Position numbers and translations under genes: made by a program | Part shown: in pieces, positions 45,030 through 54,379 of the stretch | How the letters are laid out: each line of letters begins with the position of its first letter | Numbering within the stretch: position 1 is the first letter of the stretch | DNA from: Planctomycetota bacterium | GTDB lineage: Bacteria > Planctomycetota > Planctomycetia > Pirellulales > UBA1268 | Direction of reading: 5' to 3' | Length of the DNA stretch: 59,798 bases | Assembly: GCA_029978905.1 (NCBI GenBank) | Contig: JAPOIM010000002.1 | Coordinates: 1-59,798 of the forward strand | Notes under the pieces: model-generated | What the model was told of the DNA's origin: nothing | The model's database searches: none | Seen by the model: the letters and a program-made list of their open reading frames with translations, nothing else

Positions 45030-46775
45030 ATGCACTCGATCGCTCTTGCCGTAACCGGGCCCTTTCGCCCAGCCGTCGCGCTCGCAGCGCTGCTGATTGT
45101 TGGCATCGTGCTCGCTGGGTGCCAAGGACCTTCAATCCGCAGCCAGAGCCCCGAGATGGCGGCTTTGATGGAACTCGATGCCGACGTGAAACTCGTGGGT
45201 GACTACGCCACCGCCTGGGGCGTGATGCCACAGCGTGTAGAAGCGGCCGCACTTGTCACCAACCTGCCCAACACCGGCAGCGATCCACCGCCGAGTCCGC
45301 AACGAACCGCCCTAATGAATGACATCCAGGCCCGCGGTGTCGTCGAACCCAACAAGCTCCTGGCGTCCCCTTCAACATCGCTCGTGTGGGCTCGTGGCTT
45401 TATTCCCCCGGGAGTTCGTCGGGGGGAACGCTTCGACGTGTTTATTGAAGTGCCTATCGGCAACGACACGGAAAGCCTTTCCGGCGGCTGGCTGATGGAG
45501 ACACGCCTCTCCGAGATGGCGGTGCTCGACCGCATTCGTGATGGCCACGTGGTTGCGGTGGCCGAAGGCCCCATGCTCGTCGACCCCGTCACCAGTGGTT
45601 CGCTCGACGCCAAGTCGAAGGTGCGGGCCATCGTTCCCGGCGGTGGCGTGGCGCTCAAGTCGCGTTCCCTGGGGCTGGTGCTCCAGCCTGAGCACCGCTC
45701 GGTAGCCGTGTCGAAGCGCGTGGGCGACACGATCAATCGCCGATTCCATGCCGTGATCCGCGGAACCAAACGCGGGGTGGCCACCCCCAAGACCGATCGC
45801 TTCATCGAGCTGGAGATTCCGCCGGAGTACGAGCACCACCTCGACCGCTATGTCCGCGTGGTCCGCTGCTTGGCTGTGAACGAACCAGCCGGTGGACGCC
45901 TCAATCGACTCGAAATGCTCGACCGCCAACTCCAAGACCCTGTCACAGCCCCGGCGGCGGCCCTGCGGCTGGAAGCCATCGGCGAAGCTGCCATCCCCAC
46001 GCTGCGGAAGGCACTCGACTCCGACGACGAAGAGGTCCGCTTCCATGCCGCCGAAGCCCTCGCCTATCTCGGCGAGTCGAACGTGGCTCCGTACCTCGCC
46101 GAAGCCGCGTCCGAACTTCGCAGTGCCCGTCCCGCGGCTCTGGCTGCCCTGGAGGTGATCGACGACGCCAACGGCATCGAAGCGCTCGAATCCCTTCTCT
46201 CGAGTTCCAGTGCAGAAACCCGCTACGGCGCCTTCCGCACCCTCTGGAAGATGGACCGCACCATGCCCACCGTCCGCGGTGAGGCTCTGGCTGACGGCTT
46301 CTACCTTCACGTGCTCGACGTAGAAGGCCCACCGCTGCTGCACGCCACACGTCACGTGCGCCCCGAAATCGTGCTCTTTGGGACAGAGCACCCGATCAAC
46401 GATGGGCTCCGGGCTGAAGCTGGCACCCGCATCGTGGTCTCCACCGAGGATGGCACCGCACGCATCAGCTGCTTTACGCCGGGCGAAGACGACCAAACCA
46501 TCGAGTGCCCCGCACGGGTGGAAGACGTGGTCCGCGGTATCGCCAAAGTCGGCGGCCACTATCCCGATGCCCTGCAGTTCCTGCAGCAGGCCTACTCCCA
46601 GCGGGCCCTCGAGAGCCGACTCGTGTTTGACGCGATTCCCGATGCGTACGACGGCCGCAAGAGCATCCATGAAGAGGTCTCGTCGCAGGATACTCCGGAG
46701 GAGATCGAAGCCGATGTGGAGCAGGGCGTGCCGATCTCGGCCACCAGCCCGACCGGCGACGACGTCGCATCATGA
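45030..46775 (+). CDS. FlgI-like lipoprotein with HEAT repeats
   Basis: A 581-residue predicted lipoprotein from the ATG at 45030. The signal ends in the lipobox LAGC. Residues about 90-290 resemble the flagellar P-ring protein FlgI: FIPPGVRRGERFDVFIEVP, SLSGGWLMETRL and GHVVAVAEGPMLV. A short linker leads to HEAT-type helical repeats at about 300-400 (AAIPTLRKALDSDDEEVRFHAAEALAYLGE), then a beta-rich C-terminus and an acidic tail. No flagellar gene is near, so it is unlikely to be a true P-ring. The smc start overlaps its stop (ATGA), so the two are probably translated together. Confidence 0.7.
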   Translation: MHSIALAVTGPFRPAVALAALLIVGIVLAGCQGPSIRSQSPEMAALMELDADVKLVGDYATAWGVMPQRVEAAALVTNLPNTGSDPPPSPQRTALMNDIQARGVVEPNKLLASPSTSLVWARGFIPPGVRRGERFDVFIEVPIGNDTESLSGGWLMETRLSEMAVLDRIRDGHVVAVAEGPMLVDPVTSGSLDAKSKVRAIVPGGGVALKSRSLGLVLQPEHRSVAVSKRVGDTINRRFHAVIRGTKRGVATPKTDRFIELEIPPEYEHHLDRYVRVVRCLAVNEPAGGRLNRLEMLDRQLQDPVTAPAAALRLEAIGEAAIPTLRKALDSDDEEVRFHAAEALAYLGESNVAPYLAEAASELRSARPAALAALEVIDDANGIEALESLLSSSSAETRYGAFRTLWKMDRTMPTVRGEALADGFYLHVLDVEGPPLLHATRHVRPEIVLFGTEHPINDGLRAEAGTRIVVSTEDGTARISCFTPGEDDQTIECPARVEDVVRGIAKVGGHYPDALQFLQQAYSQRALESRLVFDAIPDAYDGRKSIHEEVSSQDTPEEIEADVEQGVPISATSPTGDDVAS

Positions 46776-49700
46776 CCCGGCTGAAAGCCCTCGAACTCCA
46801 CGGCTTCAAAAGCTTCGCCGATAGGACGAGGTTCGAGTTCCATTCCGGCGTCACCGCCATCGTGGGGCCGAACGGTTCAGGAAAGTCGAACGTCGTTGAT
46901 GCGATCAAGTGGGTCTTGGGCGAGCAATCGGTCCGCAGCCTTCGTGGCAAGGAGATGACCGATGTGATCTTCGCGGGAGCGGCCGGGCGACGGCCGATGA
47001 ACTCCGCGGAAACCACCCTCATCTTTGACAACACGGCCCGCGAGCTGTCGCTGGCCGCCGATGAAGTTCGCATCGGGCGTCGCGTCTACCGCAGCGGCGA
47101 AAGCGAATACCTGATCAACGGCGAGGTCTCCCGACTCCGCGATATCCGCGAGCTCTTCTCCGGCACGGGCGCCGCCACCGAAGCGTACAGCGTGATCGAG
47201 CAAGGGCGGGTCGACAAACTGCTTGTGGCCAGCGGCAAGGAACGCCGCGGTGTCTTTGAGGAAGCGGCAGGAATCACCAAGTTTCGGACGCGTCGCGCGG
47301 AGGCCCTCCGCAGGCTCGAGCGAGCGGAGCAAAATCGCCAGCGACTGGCAGACATCGTTGGCGAAGTCGCCTCACGCCTTGAAACCGTGCTCCGGCAGGC
47401 CGCTCGCGCAAAGCGGTGGCGCGTCCTGAGCGATCGCCTCAAGCGATGCCGCCTTGCGGCGGCCGCTCACGACCTGACGGGCGTCGACGCCGAGCTGATT
47501 CGACTCGAAGAGGAGCGGACCCGACTCGCCCAAGGCTGCGAGCGTGCCAGGGCGAGCCTCGCGGCGTTTGACGCGCGTGTCCAAGAAGCTGCCGGCCGTG
47601 TGGAGTCGCTCGACCACGACCTTGAAGCGTCTGAAGAGCGGGTGGCCGAAGCGCGACAGAAGGTGGCTGCCGCCGATGCCTCGCTTCAGCAACTCGACAC
47701 CCGACGACACGAACTGGCTCACGACCTCGCGCAAGCCGCCACCCGCGTGGCGGTGAAGGTCCGCGAGGATCATGCCGCGGCCGAAGCACAGAAGCAGGCG
47801 GCCGAGGCGGTCAGCGAGGCGCACGCCGCGTTTGAGCAGCTCGACGCGGAGCTTGCTCGCCTCCGGACAACCGCCGAAGGCTCCCTTGCCAGTGCGGATG
47901 AGGCTCGTGAAGCAAGCAGCCGGTTGCAGGAGGCCGTAGCCGCGAGCCAACGCCTGCATCTCGAAAAGCGAATGGAGCACGAACGGCTTACCAATCTCGC
48001 CTCCGCCGCGGAGCACAAGGCCCAGGAATGCCGAGCGAAGGCAGAGCAGACACTCGCCGCCAAGGCCCGGCTCGCCGAGTCGCTCGCCGCCAGCGACGGC
48101 AACCTTTCGTCACTCGAAGCGCGGCTCCGCGCACAACTCGCCGAGGTGGAAAGCCTCGAGCAGCAGGAGACGGAGCTGAGCAACACCATTCGCAGCACCT
48201 GGGACGACCTCGCCCAACTGCGTTCCCAGTTGGAGGCCTGCCGAGAACGAGAGCGGGTGCTCGCCGAACTGTCCGAACAGCACGACGGTGTGCCCGCAGG
48301 CGTGCAGGCCATTCTCCGCGGTGAGCTCCCCTCCCCTGCCGGCCTTGCCGGAATGCTCGCCGACGCGATTCGCGCTGAGGCCACCGTCGCACCGCTTGTC
48401 GACCTTGCTCTGGGACACCTCGGCCCAAGCCTCATCATCAACAGCCTCGACGACGCCATCGGCTGGGCCGCGGAACACCACCGAGCCGACTCGGATCGCT
48501 GCGGGCCGTTGAGTTTCATGTCGCTCTCACCGCTCGCAGCGCCCCCCCGGATCCGCGTTGACCTCAGCAACCTTCCTGGAGTTGTCGGCCGCCTTGATGC
48601 GTTGGTGACGTGCGAAGACCGCTACCGCCCATTGCTCACTCAGATGCTCGGCGACTTCTGGGTAGTGGAGAACGTCGATGATGCCCGCCGCCTGCTGGCC
48701 GACAAAGGCCCTGAAACCTCTCTCCTGACACGTGACGGGCTGCTCTTCTCCGCACGCGGTTCGGTTGAGATCGGCGGCAAGAGCATGTCGGGCCTCGTCG
48801 CCCGCCACAGTGAAAAGTCGTCGCTCGAAGAGCGCCACCGAAGCCTGACGGCCAGCGTCGAGCACCACGAGCAGGTCCTCGCCCGCCACGAAACTGAACG
48901 GACACGTCTTCGCGACACGGTCCGCACGCTTCGCAGCCGCCAAGAGCATACGCAAGGGGAACTGGCCACCTCACGTGCCGAACGACAGCGAATCCTACGG
49001 GACCAAGCGGCCTCAATCGCTGAGATCGAGCGTGCCGACGAAGCGCGTCGTCACGCCGAGCGAGAGGCTGTTGCACTTCACGACAAGCACGAGCGTCTTG
49101 CCGAAGACGTGGCCGCAGCCGCCCAACACGAGGCGAGGCTCACAAGCGACCTCGCGGCAGCCCGGCAAACCATCGAAGACTTCGACCGCAGCCGCGGCAG
49201 CCTCCTCGATGAAATCCACGAGAGGACGAGGGCTCTCGAAGAGGCCCGCACCCTGCTCACCGAACGCCGCGACGAACTGCGCCGCCTGGAAGCGATGCGG
49301 AACGCCGGCCGCGCCGCCTGCGGGGAGGAACATGCTCGGCTGGGCGATGTCGAACGGCGTCGGAGGCTGCTCGACCTGGAGTGCCTGCGAATCCGTCAAA
49401 CCCATGCGGAGTCGGCCATCGCTGCCGAGCATGCTGTGCACGCACGCCGCAGCCTGCAGCGCACGCGCGAACGCTGCGTGACGGATGCCCGGGAAGCCGC
49501 TGCTGGCAGCAGAACCGCACAAGAAGGCCTGACCGAACTCGAACGCCAAGGCCACACCACCGAACTTGCGCTCGGCGAGGCCCGTCACACCCGTGCCCGC
49601 ATCGTGGAGCGAATCCGCGAAGACTATGACCTTGAGATCGACGCGGCCGTGAGCGATCCGGCTCCCACCGCAGGCGGAGCCCCTCCCGACGAAGACCCCA

Positions 49701-50386
49701 TCCCCGAATCACGCGACGAACTCGAAGTGGAGATTGAAGAACTCCGCCGGAAGCTCAGCGGCTTTTCCACCGTTAACCTGGAGGCTCTCACCGAGGCGGA
49801 CGAGCTTGAAAAGCGCCATGCTGACCTGGAGACCCAGCTCACCGACGTGACCCAGGCAAAGGCGTCGATCGAACAGCTCATCACCCGGATCGACGAAGAG
49901 AGCCGCCGCCTGCTCGGTGAAACCATCGAAACGGTGCGGGGCTACTTCCGCGAACTCTTCGAAAGACTTTTCGCCGGCGGGCAGGCCGACATCGTGATCG
50001 ACCCCAACGACGATCTCCTCGATGCGTCGGTCGAGATCGTGGCGCGTCCTCCAGGCAAGGAACCTCGCAACATCTCCCTGCTCTCGGGCGGCGAGAAAAC
50101 AATGACGTGCGTTGCCCTGCTGCTCGCGATCTTCAAAAGTCGACCAAGCCCCTTCTGCGTGCTCGATGAGGTCGACGCCCCACTCGACGAAGCGAACGTC
50201 GACCGATTCACGGCAGTGCTGCGGGAGTCGCTCTCCTCAACGCAGTTCGTGGTGGTGACACATTCCAAGAAAACCATGTCTGCAGCGACCACGCTTTACG
50301 GCATCACGATGGAACAGTCAGGTGTCTCCAAGCGTGTCAGCGTGCGTTTTGAAGAGAACGTGGCCGCCAGCAGTCGGGCTGCGTAG
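46772..50386 (+). CDS. smc: Chromosome segregation protein SMC
   Basis: A 1204-residue SMC protein. The N-terminal lobe has FKSFADRTRFEF and Walker A GPNGSGKSNVVDAIKW. Coiled coils of about 300 residues lead to a hinge at about 500-660 (GPSLIINSLDDAIGWAAEHH and flanks), then a second coil. The C-terminal lobe contains the signature LLSGGEKTM and Walker B VLDEVDAPLD. SMC dimers with ScpAB load and extrude chromosomal DNA. Length is typical. The start overlaps the stop of the FlgI-like gene by four bases, and no ScpA, ScpB or FtsY gene is adjacent. Confidence 0.95.
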   Translation: MTRLKALELHGFKSFADRTRFEFHSGVTAIVGPNGSGKSNVVDAIKWVLGEQSVRSLRGKEMTDVIFAGAAGRRPMNSAETTLIFDNTARELSLAADEVRIGRRVYRSGESEYLINGEVSRLRDIRELFSGTGAATEAYSVIEQGRVDKLLVASGKERRGVFEEAAGITKFRTRRAEALRRLERAEQNRQRLADIVGEVASRLETVLRQAARAKRWRVLSDRLKRCRLAAAAHDLTGVDAELIRLEEERTRLAQGCERARASLAAFDARVQEAAGRVESLDHDLEASEERVAEARQKVAAADASLQQLDTRRHELAHDLAQAATRVAVKVREDHAAAEAQKQAAEAVSEAHAAFEQLDAELARLRTTAEGSLASADEAREASSRLQEAVAASQRLHLEKRMEHERLTNLASAAEHKAQECRAKAEQTLAAKARLAESLAASDGNLSSLEARLRAQLAEVESLEQQETELSNTIRSTWDDLAQLRSQLEACRERERVLAELSEQHDGVPAGVQAILRGELPSPAGLAGMLADAIRAEATVAPLVDLALGHLGPSLIINSLDDAIGWAAEHHRADSDRCGPLSFMSLSPLAAPPRIRVDLSNLPGVVGRLDALVTCEDRYRPLLTQMLGDFWVVENVDDARRLLADKGPETSLLTRDGLLFSARGSVEIGGKSMSGLVARHSEKSSLEERHRSLTASVEHHEQVLARHETERTRLRDTVRTLRSRQEHTQGELATSRAERQRILRDQAASIAEIERADEARRHAEREAVALHDKHERLAEDVAAAAQHEARLTSDLAAARQTIEDFDRSRGSLLDEIHERTRALEEARTLLTERRDELRRLEAMRNAGRAACGEEHARLGDVERRRRLLDLECLRIRQTHAESAIAAEHAVHARRSLQRTRERCVTDAREAAAGSRTAQEGLTELERQGHTTELALGEARHTRARIVERIREDYDLEIDAAVSDPAPTAGGAPPDEDPIPESRDELEVEIEELRRKLSGFSTVNLEALTEADELEKRHADLETQLTDVTQAKASIEQLITRIDEESRRLLGETIETVRGYFRELFERLFAGGQADIVIDPNDDLLDASVEIVARPPGKEPRNISLLSGGEKTMTCVALLLAIFKSRPSPFCVLDEVDAPLDEANVDRFTAVLRESLSSTQFVVVTHSKKTMSAATTLYGITMEQSGVSKRVSVRFEENVAASSRAA

Positions 50387-50829
50387 GGTTCACCGTCCCC
50401 TCGTTGCCAACGTTCCAACAGGTGCATCGCATACGGCCCGCGAAAGCGGTGCGAGCGTCGCCGTCGGGAAGAACGGCTCAAGTTGCACGAAGCGTTCTTT
50501 CGATATGCATGGTGGACGGTCATTCCGTCAGAGTCGCGGTCGGTGAAAACCGGCCACGTCTCGAGCGGAATGAAAGCAGGGGGGGATACCTGCGAGCCAT
50601 GATCGCCGAAGACCGCGGGTGTAACTCCCGTTGGATCGGTGTCTCTCTGTGCCCCCCGCCGCTTTCTTGGCCGGCTTTCGTGGGGCACGACGACGCGGTC
50701 GTCCCCTCGGACCAAACCCCGCGTCGACCGTGGCACGAACACCACGGCATACCGTTATTGCCCGCTTCAGTCACCGTACACACGGCGTCTGTTGGCAAGG
50801 TTGTGTAGTAGCAAATGGAGTCCATAGCA
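50387..50829. other. Non-coding stretch with a structured hairpin
   Basis: About 440 bases with no gene that I can support. A hairpin at 50649-50688 has GTGCCCC pairing with GGGGCAC and an inner GCCG/CGGC. GACGAC-GCG-GTCGTC (around 50688-50703) follows. It precedes the HTH-receiver gene and may be its leader. No riboswitch class is recognised. Confidence 0.4.
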
Positions 50830-51402
50830 ATGAAGGTCTTCACGACGGGACAGGTCGCCAAGATCTGTAAAGTTGCTCCCCGCACGGTGAGCAAATGGTT
50901 CGACTCAGGCCGCCTCAAGGGCTACCGGATCCCTGGTTCGCAGGATCGCCGGATTCCCCGAGAGTACCTGATCAAGTTCCTCAAAGAGCACGGGATGCCT
51001 CTCGGCGACCTTGAGGACGAGGCGATGGCGAAGGTCCTTGTCGTTGGACAAGACCAAGTGTTGATTGAAAACCTGAAGCGTCACATGCCCGCCGATGGCT
51101 CCTACAAGATCCAGGTGGCGGCAAGTGGATTTGAAGCGGGCATTCAGGCGGAAAGCTTCCACCCCGATTGCATCGTGGTGGACTACGCGATCGGCCGCAT
51201 CGATGCTCAGCAGATCTGCCAGAATCTTCGCCGTAACCAAGAGTACGCGGAGACGATCGTGATCGCCCTGCTCCCCGACGATGGTTCAACCATCACTGTC
51301 GATCGTGCCCATGTGAACGAGAGCTTTAAGAAGCCGTTCGACGTGGCGCTCCTCGCCGAGCGGCTGCGGACACTTGTGGGTGCCCGTAAGGAGCTGGTGT
51401 AG
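50830..51402 (+). CDS. HTH (excisionase/MerR-type) protein with receiver-like domain
   Basis: A 190-residue protein from the ATG at 50830, with GGAG nine bases upstream. Residues 1-60 are an excisionase/MerR-like DNA-binding domain (TTGQVAKICKVAPRTVSKWF, then RRIPREYL). A response-regulator-like domain fills residues 68-185. The phosphoacceptor Asp is kept (CIVVD) and so is the Lys (FKKPF), but the acidic pair is reduced to GQD (VLVVGQDQ) and the usual Thr/Ser is replaced in IVIALLPDD. It is therefore probably a poorly phosphorylated receiver. No histidine kinase gene is adjacent. A terminator hairpin follows at 51430. Confidence 0.75.
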   Translation: MKVFTTGQVAKICKVAPRTVSKWFDSGRLKGYRIPGSQDRRIPREYLIKFLKEHGMPLGDLEDEAMAKVLVVGQDQVLIENLKRHMPADGSYKIQVAASGFEAGIQAESFHPDCIVVDYAIGRIDAQQICQNLRRNQEYAETIVIALLPDDGSTITVDRAHVNESFKKPFDVALLAERLRTLVGARKELV

Positions 51403-51429
51403 CACCGGCAATCACGACGACTCCATTTG

Positions 51430-51469
51430 CCGCGGGCCGGTGTGTCATGGGGGGCACGCCGGCCCGCGG
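51430..51469 (+). terminator. Hairpin terminator after the HTH-receiver gene
   Basis: A perfect 11-bp stem (CCGCGGGCCGG with CCGGCCCGCGG, plus GTG/CAC within) around a short loop, followed by TCGTTTG. The T-run is weak. It lies 28 bases beyond the stop at 51402. Confidence 0.6.
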
Positions 51470-51505
51470 TCGTTTGATGCCCGTCGCCTCCGCAGGAACG
51501 AACGC

Positions 51506-51997
51506 ATGTCTGCCGACGCACCACGGTCTGAAATCCGCATGATCAACGTGGGCGACAAGCCCATCACCGTCCGCACCGCGCGGGCTTCCGGGCAGCTGCT
51601 CGCCAGCGCCGACACGATCGCAAAAATCCACGCCGGGAAGCTCGCCAAAGGCGATCCCCTCGCGACCGCGCGGGTAGCGGGGATCATGGCCGCCAAACGC
51701 ACCAGCGAAATCGTGCCCCTCTGCCACCCGCTGCCTCTCGACGCGATCAATGTGTCGTTTCGCTTCGACACCCCAGGCGCGGTCGCGATCGAAGCCGAGG
51801 TCCAAGCCACCGCCCGCACAGGCGTGGAAATGGAAGCCCTTGTCGCGGTGACGGCCGCAGGCCTGTGCCTCTACGACATGGCGAAGTCAATTGACCCTTC
51901 CATGTCGCTCACGAATGTGCAGCTCGAGGAGAAACGAGGCGGCGTGCACGGAGACTACCTACGGTCGAGCACCACCGCCTCAGCCGCCGCGTCCTAA
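51506..51997 (+). CDS. moaC: Cyclic pyranopterin monophosphate synthase (MoaC)
   Basis: A 163-residue enzyme from the ATG at 51506, with CAGGAAC upstream. Core motifs are PLCHPLPLDAINVSF, EMEALVAVTAAGLCLYDM and EKRGGVHGDY, which hold the active-site Lys, His and Asp. It converts the MoaA product to cyclic pyranopterin monophosphate in molybdenum cofactor synthesis. No other moa gene is adjacent. Its end overlaps that of the convergent nrdR gene by four bases. Confidence 0.93.
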   Translation: MSADAPRSEIRMINVGDKPITVRTARASGQLLASADTIAKIHAGKLAKGDPLATARVAGIMAAKRTSEIVPLCHPLPLDAINVSFRFDTPGAVAIEAEVQATARTGVEMEALVAVTAAGLCLYDMAKSIDPSMSLTNVQLEEKRGGVHGDYLRSSTTASAAAS

Positions 51998-52539
51998 CCC
52001 TTGGGGGGCACGCTGCGGGCCGGCTGCTTGGAGAGTACGTCAGCGACCAGGTCGTCCGGTTCGGCAGAACCCAGTTCGCGGCTGCTGACCTGCTCGAGAA
52101 TCGGCTCCAGCTCTTCCATGAAGTCGCGGACGTCTTTGAACTCGCGGTAGACGCTCGCGAAGCGGACGTAGGCCACCTGGTCGCGGGTGCGAAGCAGGCT
52201 CATCGCCCGCTCCCCAAGCAGATCACTGGGAACTTCGTTCTCGAAACTCCCGAAAAGCTCGGTTTCGATTTCGCAGACCATGCTCTCGATGTCGTCTTCT
52301 GCCACGGGCCGCTTCCAGCATGCCTTGGCCAGACCGCGTTTGAACTTTTCACGGTCAAAGGGCTCACGATCCCCACCTTTTTTGATCACCGTGGGGAGCT
52401 GACGTTCCACCCGCTCGTACGTGGTGAAGCGACGACGGCAACCGAGGCATTCTCGGCGGCGTCGGATGGAGGTGCCATCGTCTCCCGCACGGGAGTCGAT
52501 CACACGATCATCGTCACCTCGGCAAAATGGGCATCGCAT
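51994..52539 (-). CDS. nrdR: Transcriptional repressor NrdR
   Basis: A 181-residue protein, taking the ATG at 52539 (MRCPFCRGDDDRVIDSR), which is the normal NrdR start; the frame opens 14 codons earlier. The zinc ribbon has CPFC and CLGC pairs, followed by RRFTTYERVE and an ATP-cone (KKGGDREPFDREKF). NrdR senses ATP/dATP and represses ribonucleotide reductase genes. The nrd genes are not in the window. The C-terminal tail beyond residue 150 is longer than in most NrdR proteins. Confidence 0.92.
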   Translation of the reverse strand: MRCPFCRGDDDRVIDSRAGDDGTSIRRRRECLGCRRRFTTYERVERQLPTVIKKGGDREPFDREKFKRGLAKACWKRPVAEDDIESMVCEIETELFGSFENEVPSDLLGERAMSLLRTRDQVAYVRFASVYREFKDVRDFMEELEPILEQVSSRELGSAEPDDLVADVLSKQPARSVPPKG

Positions 52540-52650
52540 GGGGGCGTGGGGTTTTCCGAGAGGCGGGTGCGGGTTTGGCACCCGTCGGCATTTGTGAAGC
52601 CCACGAAATCTAAGCCAGCAGGAGCCAAAACGACAAGCCGGCGTCGCAAC

Positions 52651-54240
52651 TCAGCCGCCCGCAGCCTCGCCAGCCTCAACCTCGGGCTCGTCGACGGTGG
52701 CCGCGTCGGGCTCCAGCGTGTCTTGCTTCGACCGCGCGGCGCTGCCTCGCGAACGTGGGGGCTTCGCCAGTTTCCAGTCGCGCCGCTGTCGTGAACTGGG
52801 AATTTTCATCGCCTTGCGGTATTTGGTGACCGTCCGCCGGGCGAGGGTGATACCCCGCTTGCTGAGCTGCTCAACAAGGTCGTCATCGCTGAAGGGACGA
52901 TCCTTCGGCTCGCCGTCGATGATTTCCTGGAGACGGACCCGCACCGTGTCCCACGCGACCTCCTCACCATCGGCGCTGACCGTGCCACCAACGAAAAATC
53001 CTCGCAGCGGCAAGAGCCCCCGCGGCGTCTGCAGCCACTTATCATCCACGGCCCGACTCACGGTCGTCACGTGCATCCCGATCCGGTCGGCGATCTGCTG
53101 CATCTTCAGCGGCTCAATCGCTTCCGGACCTTCGGTGAGGAACCTCGTCTGATGATCCACAATTGCTTGCGCGGTCTTTAAGAGCGTGCTGCGTCGCTGC
53201 TCTATCGCCTCGATCAGCCACTGCGCGGAGTTGATCTTCCGTTTGATGTAGTCGCGGGTGGCGGGATCGGTCGACGGCGACAACAGGAGCTGCCGATAGT
53301 ACGGGCTAATCCGCATGTTGGGCATGTCGACTTCGTCGAGCCGCACCTTCCACTTCCCCGCTTCATCCTGCTCCACAAAGACATCCGGCCTGACCGTCGG
53401 CACAATGCTCGTGGCGTAGAGCGCCCCGGGCTTGGGCTGCAAGCGGTGCAGCTCTTCGCGTGCCGCTTCGATTTCCTCGATCGAATAGCCTGTTCGCTTT
53501 TCGATCACGGGAAGGCGATTACCCGCGAGGTCTTCCAGGTGGTCCGCGACGATCCGACGCAGCCGCACCGCGTCAGGGGAGTCGCCTTCGATCTGCAGCA
53601 GCAGGCATTCGCGAAGGTTGCGGGCACCAACCCCGCGTGGGTCCATCCCCTGCACCACCTCAAGCCCCTTCGTGAGCTCTACCAGCTGACCTTCGGGGCC
53701 GTCGGGCTCCACCAGGTCCTCCAGCGACATCTGCAGGTAGCCATTCGCGTCAAGGTTGTAGATCACGCGATCCGCCGCAGCCCGCTCGGCGGGGGTCAGG
53801 TCGTAGAGCGCCAGCTGCTCGTGAAGATGGTCCGAGAGCGTTTCCGGACGCTCCTGCATGTTGGCCATCACATCGAGGTAGCGGTCAGACGCCTCATCCT
53901 GCCGCGCGGCACTCGACCGCGTCCGCTCCTCGTCGGTATCTGGATATTCCGTCGACCAGTCGTACGATCGCTCGAAATCGGCCTGATTGGCGTGCTCCTG
54001 ATCGACCACAAGCGGCTGATCCTCGGCCGTGGACACACTTCCTTCGGGAAGCTGCTCAACCTCCGCCGGGCCGCGATCAGGCTCCTCCAACTCCAACGTT
54101 TCGTTGTTGAGAATCTCGGCTTCGAGCCGTTCTTCGAGCGCCTGCTGCGGGAGTTGCAAAATCTCCATCGACTGGATCATGCGCGGCGCAAGCATCTGCT
54201 TTTGCGCCAACCGCATTTCCTGTCCAAAGGAGAGTTTCAC
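52651..54240 (-). CDS. rpoN: RNA polymerase sigma-54 factor
   Basis: A 529-residue sigma-54. The N-terminal activator-interaction region starts MKLSFGQEMRLAQKQMLAPR, an acidic linker follows at about 50-130, then the core-binding domain. The C-terminal DNA-binding part contains the RpoN box form ARRTVTKYRKAM, followed by the Arg-rich tail. It directs transcription at -24/-12 promoters with enhancer-binding activators. No enhancer-binding gene is adjacent. nrdR lies 111 bases downstream on the same strand. Confidence 0.93.
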   Translation of the reverse strand: MKLSFGQEMRLAQKQMLAPRMIQSMEILQLPQQALEERLEAEILNNETLELEEPDRGPAEVEQLPEGSVSTAEDQPLVVDQEHANQADFERSYDWSTEYPDTDEERTRSSAARQDEASDRYLDVMANMQERPETLSDHLHEQLALYDLTPAERAAADRVIYNLDANGYLQMSLEDLVEPDGPEGQLVELTKGLEVVQGMDPRGVGARNLRECLLLQIEGDSPDAVRLRRIVADHLEDLAGNRLPVIEKRTGYSIEEIEAAREELHRLQPKPGALYATSIVPTVRPDVFVEQDEAGKWKVRLDEVDMPNMRISPYYRQLLLSPSTDPATRDYIKRKINSAQWLIEAIEQRRSTLLKTAQAIVDHQTRFLTEGPEAIEPLKMQQIADRIGMHVTTVSRAVDDKWLQTPRGLLPLRGFFVGGTVSADGEEVAWDTVRVRLQEIIDGEPKDRPFSDDDLVEQLSKRGITLARRTVTKYRKAMKIPSSRQRRDWKLAKPPRSRGSAARSKQDTLEPDAATVDEPEVEAGEAAGG

Positions 54241-54379
54241 GGCTCTCGACTCCTCGACGTGCTTTTTCGTTTCTCGGGAAAGCCTGCCGCACCCAGCGGC
54301 ACCAATCCCCCCTTAAGGATACCCCTTCCGATCGCCCTCGTCGTCAAGGCGCCCGCTGAAAAAGCGTCTTGTCGGTTCT

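Noticed and set aside
45372..46670. Minus-strand frame of 432 codons opposite the FlgI-like gene
   Set aside because: Antisense to a gene with a lipobox, FlgI-like motifs and HEAT repeats. No ribosome site or motif.
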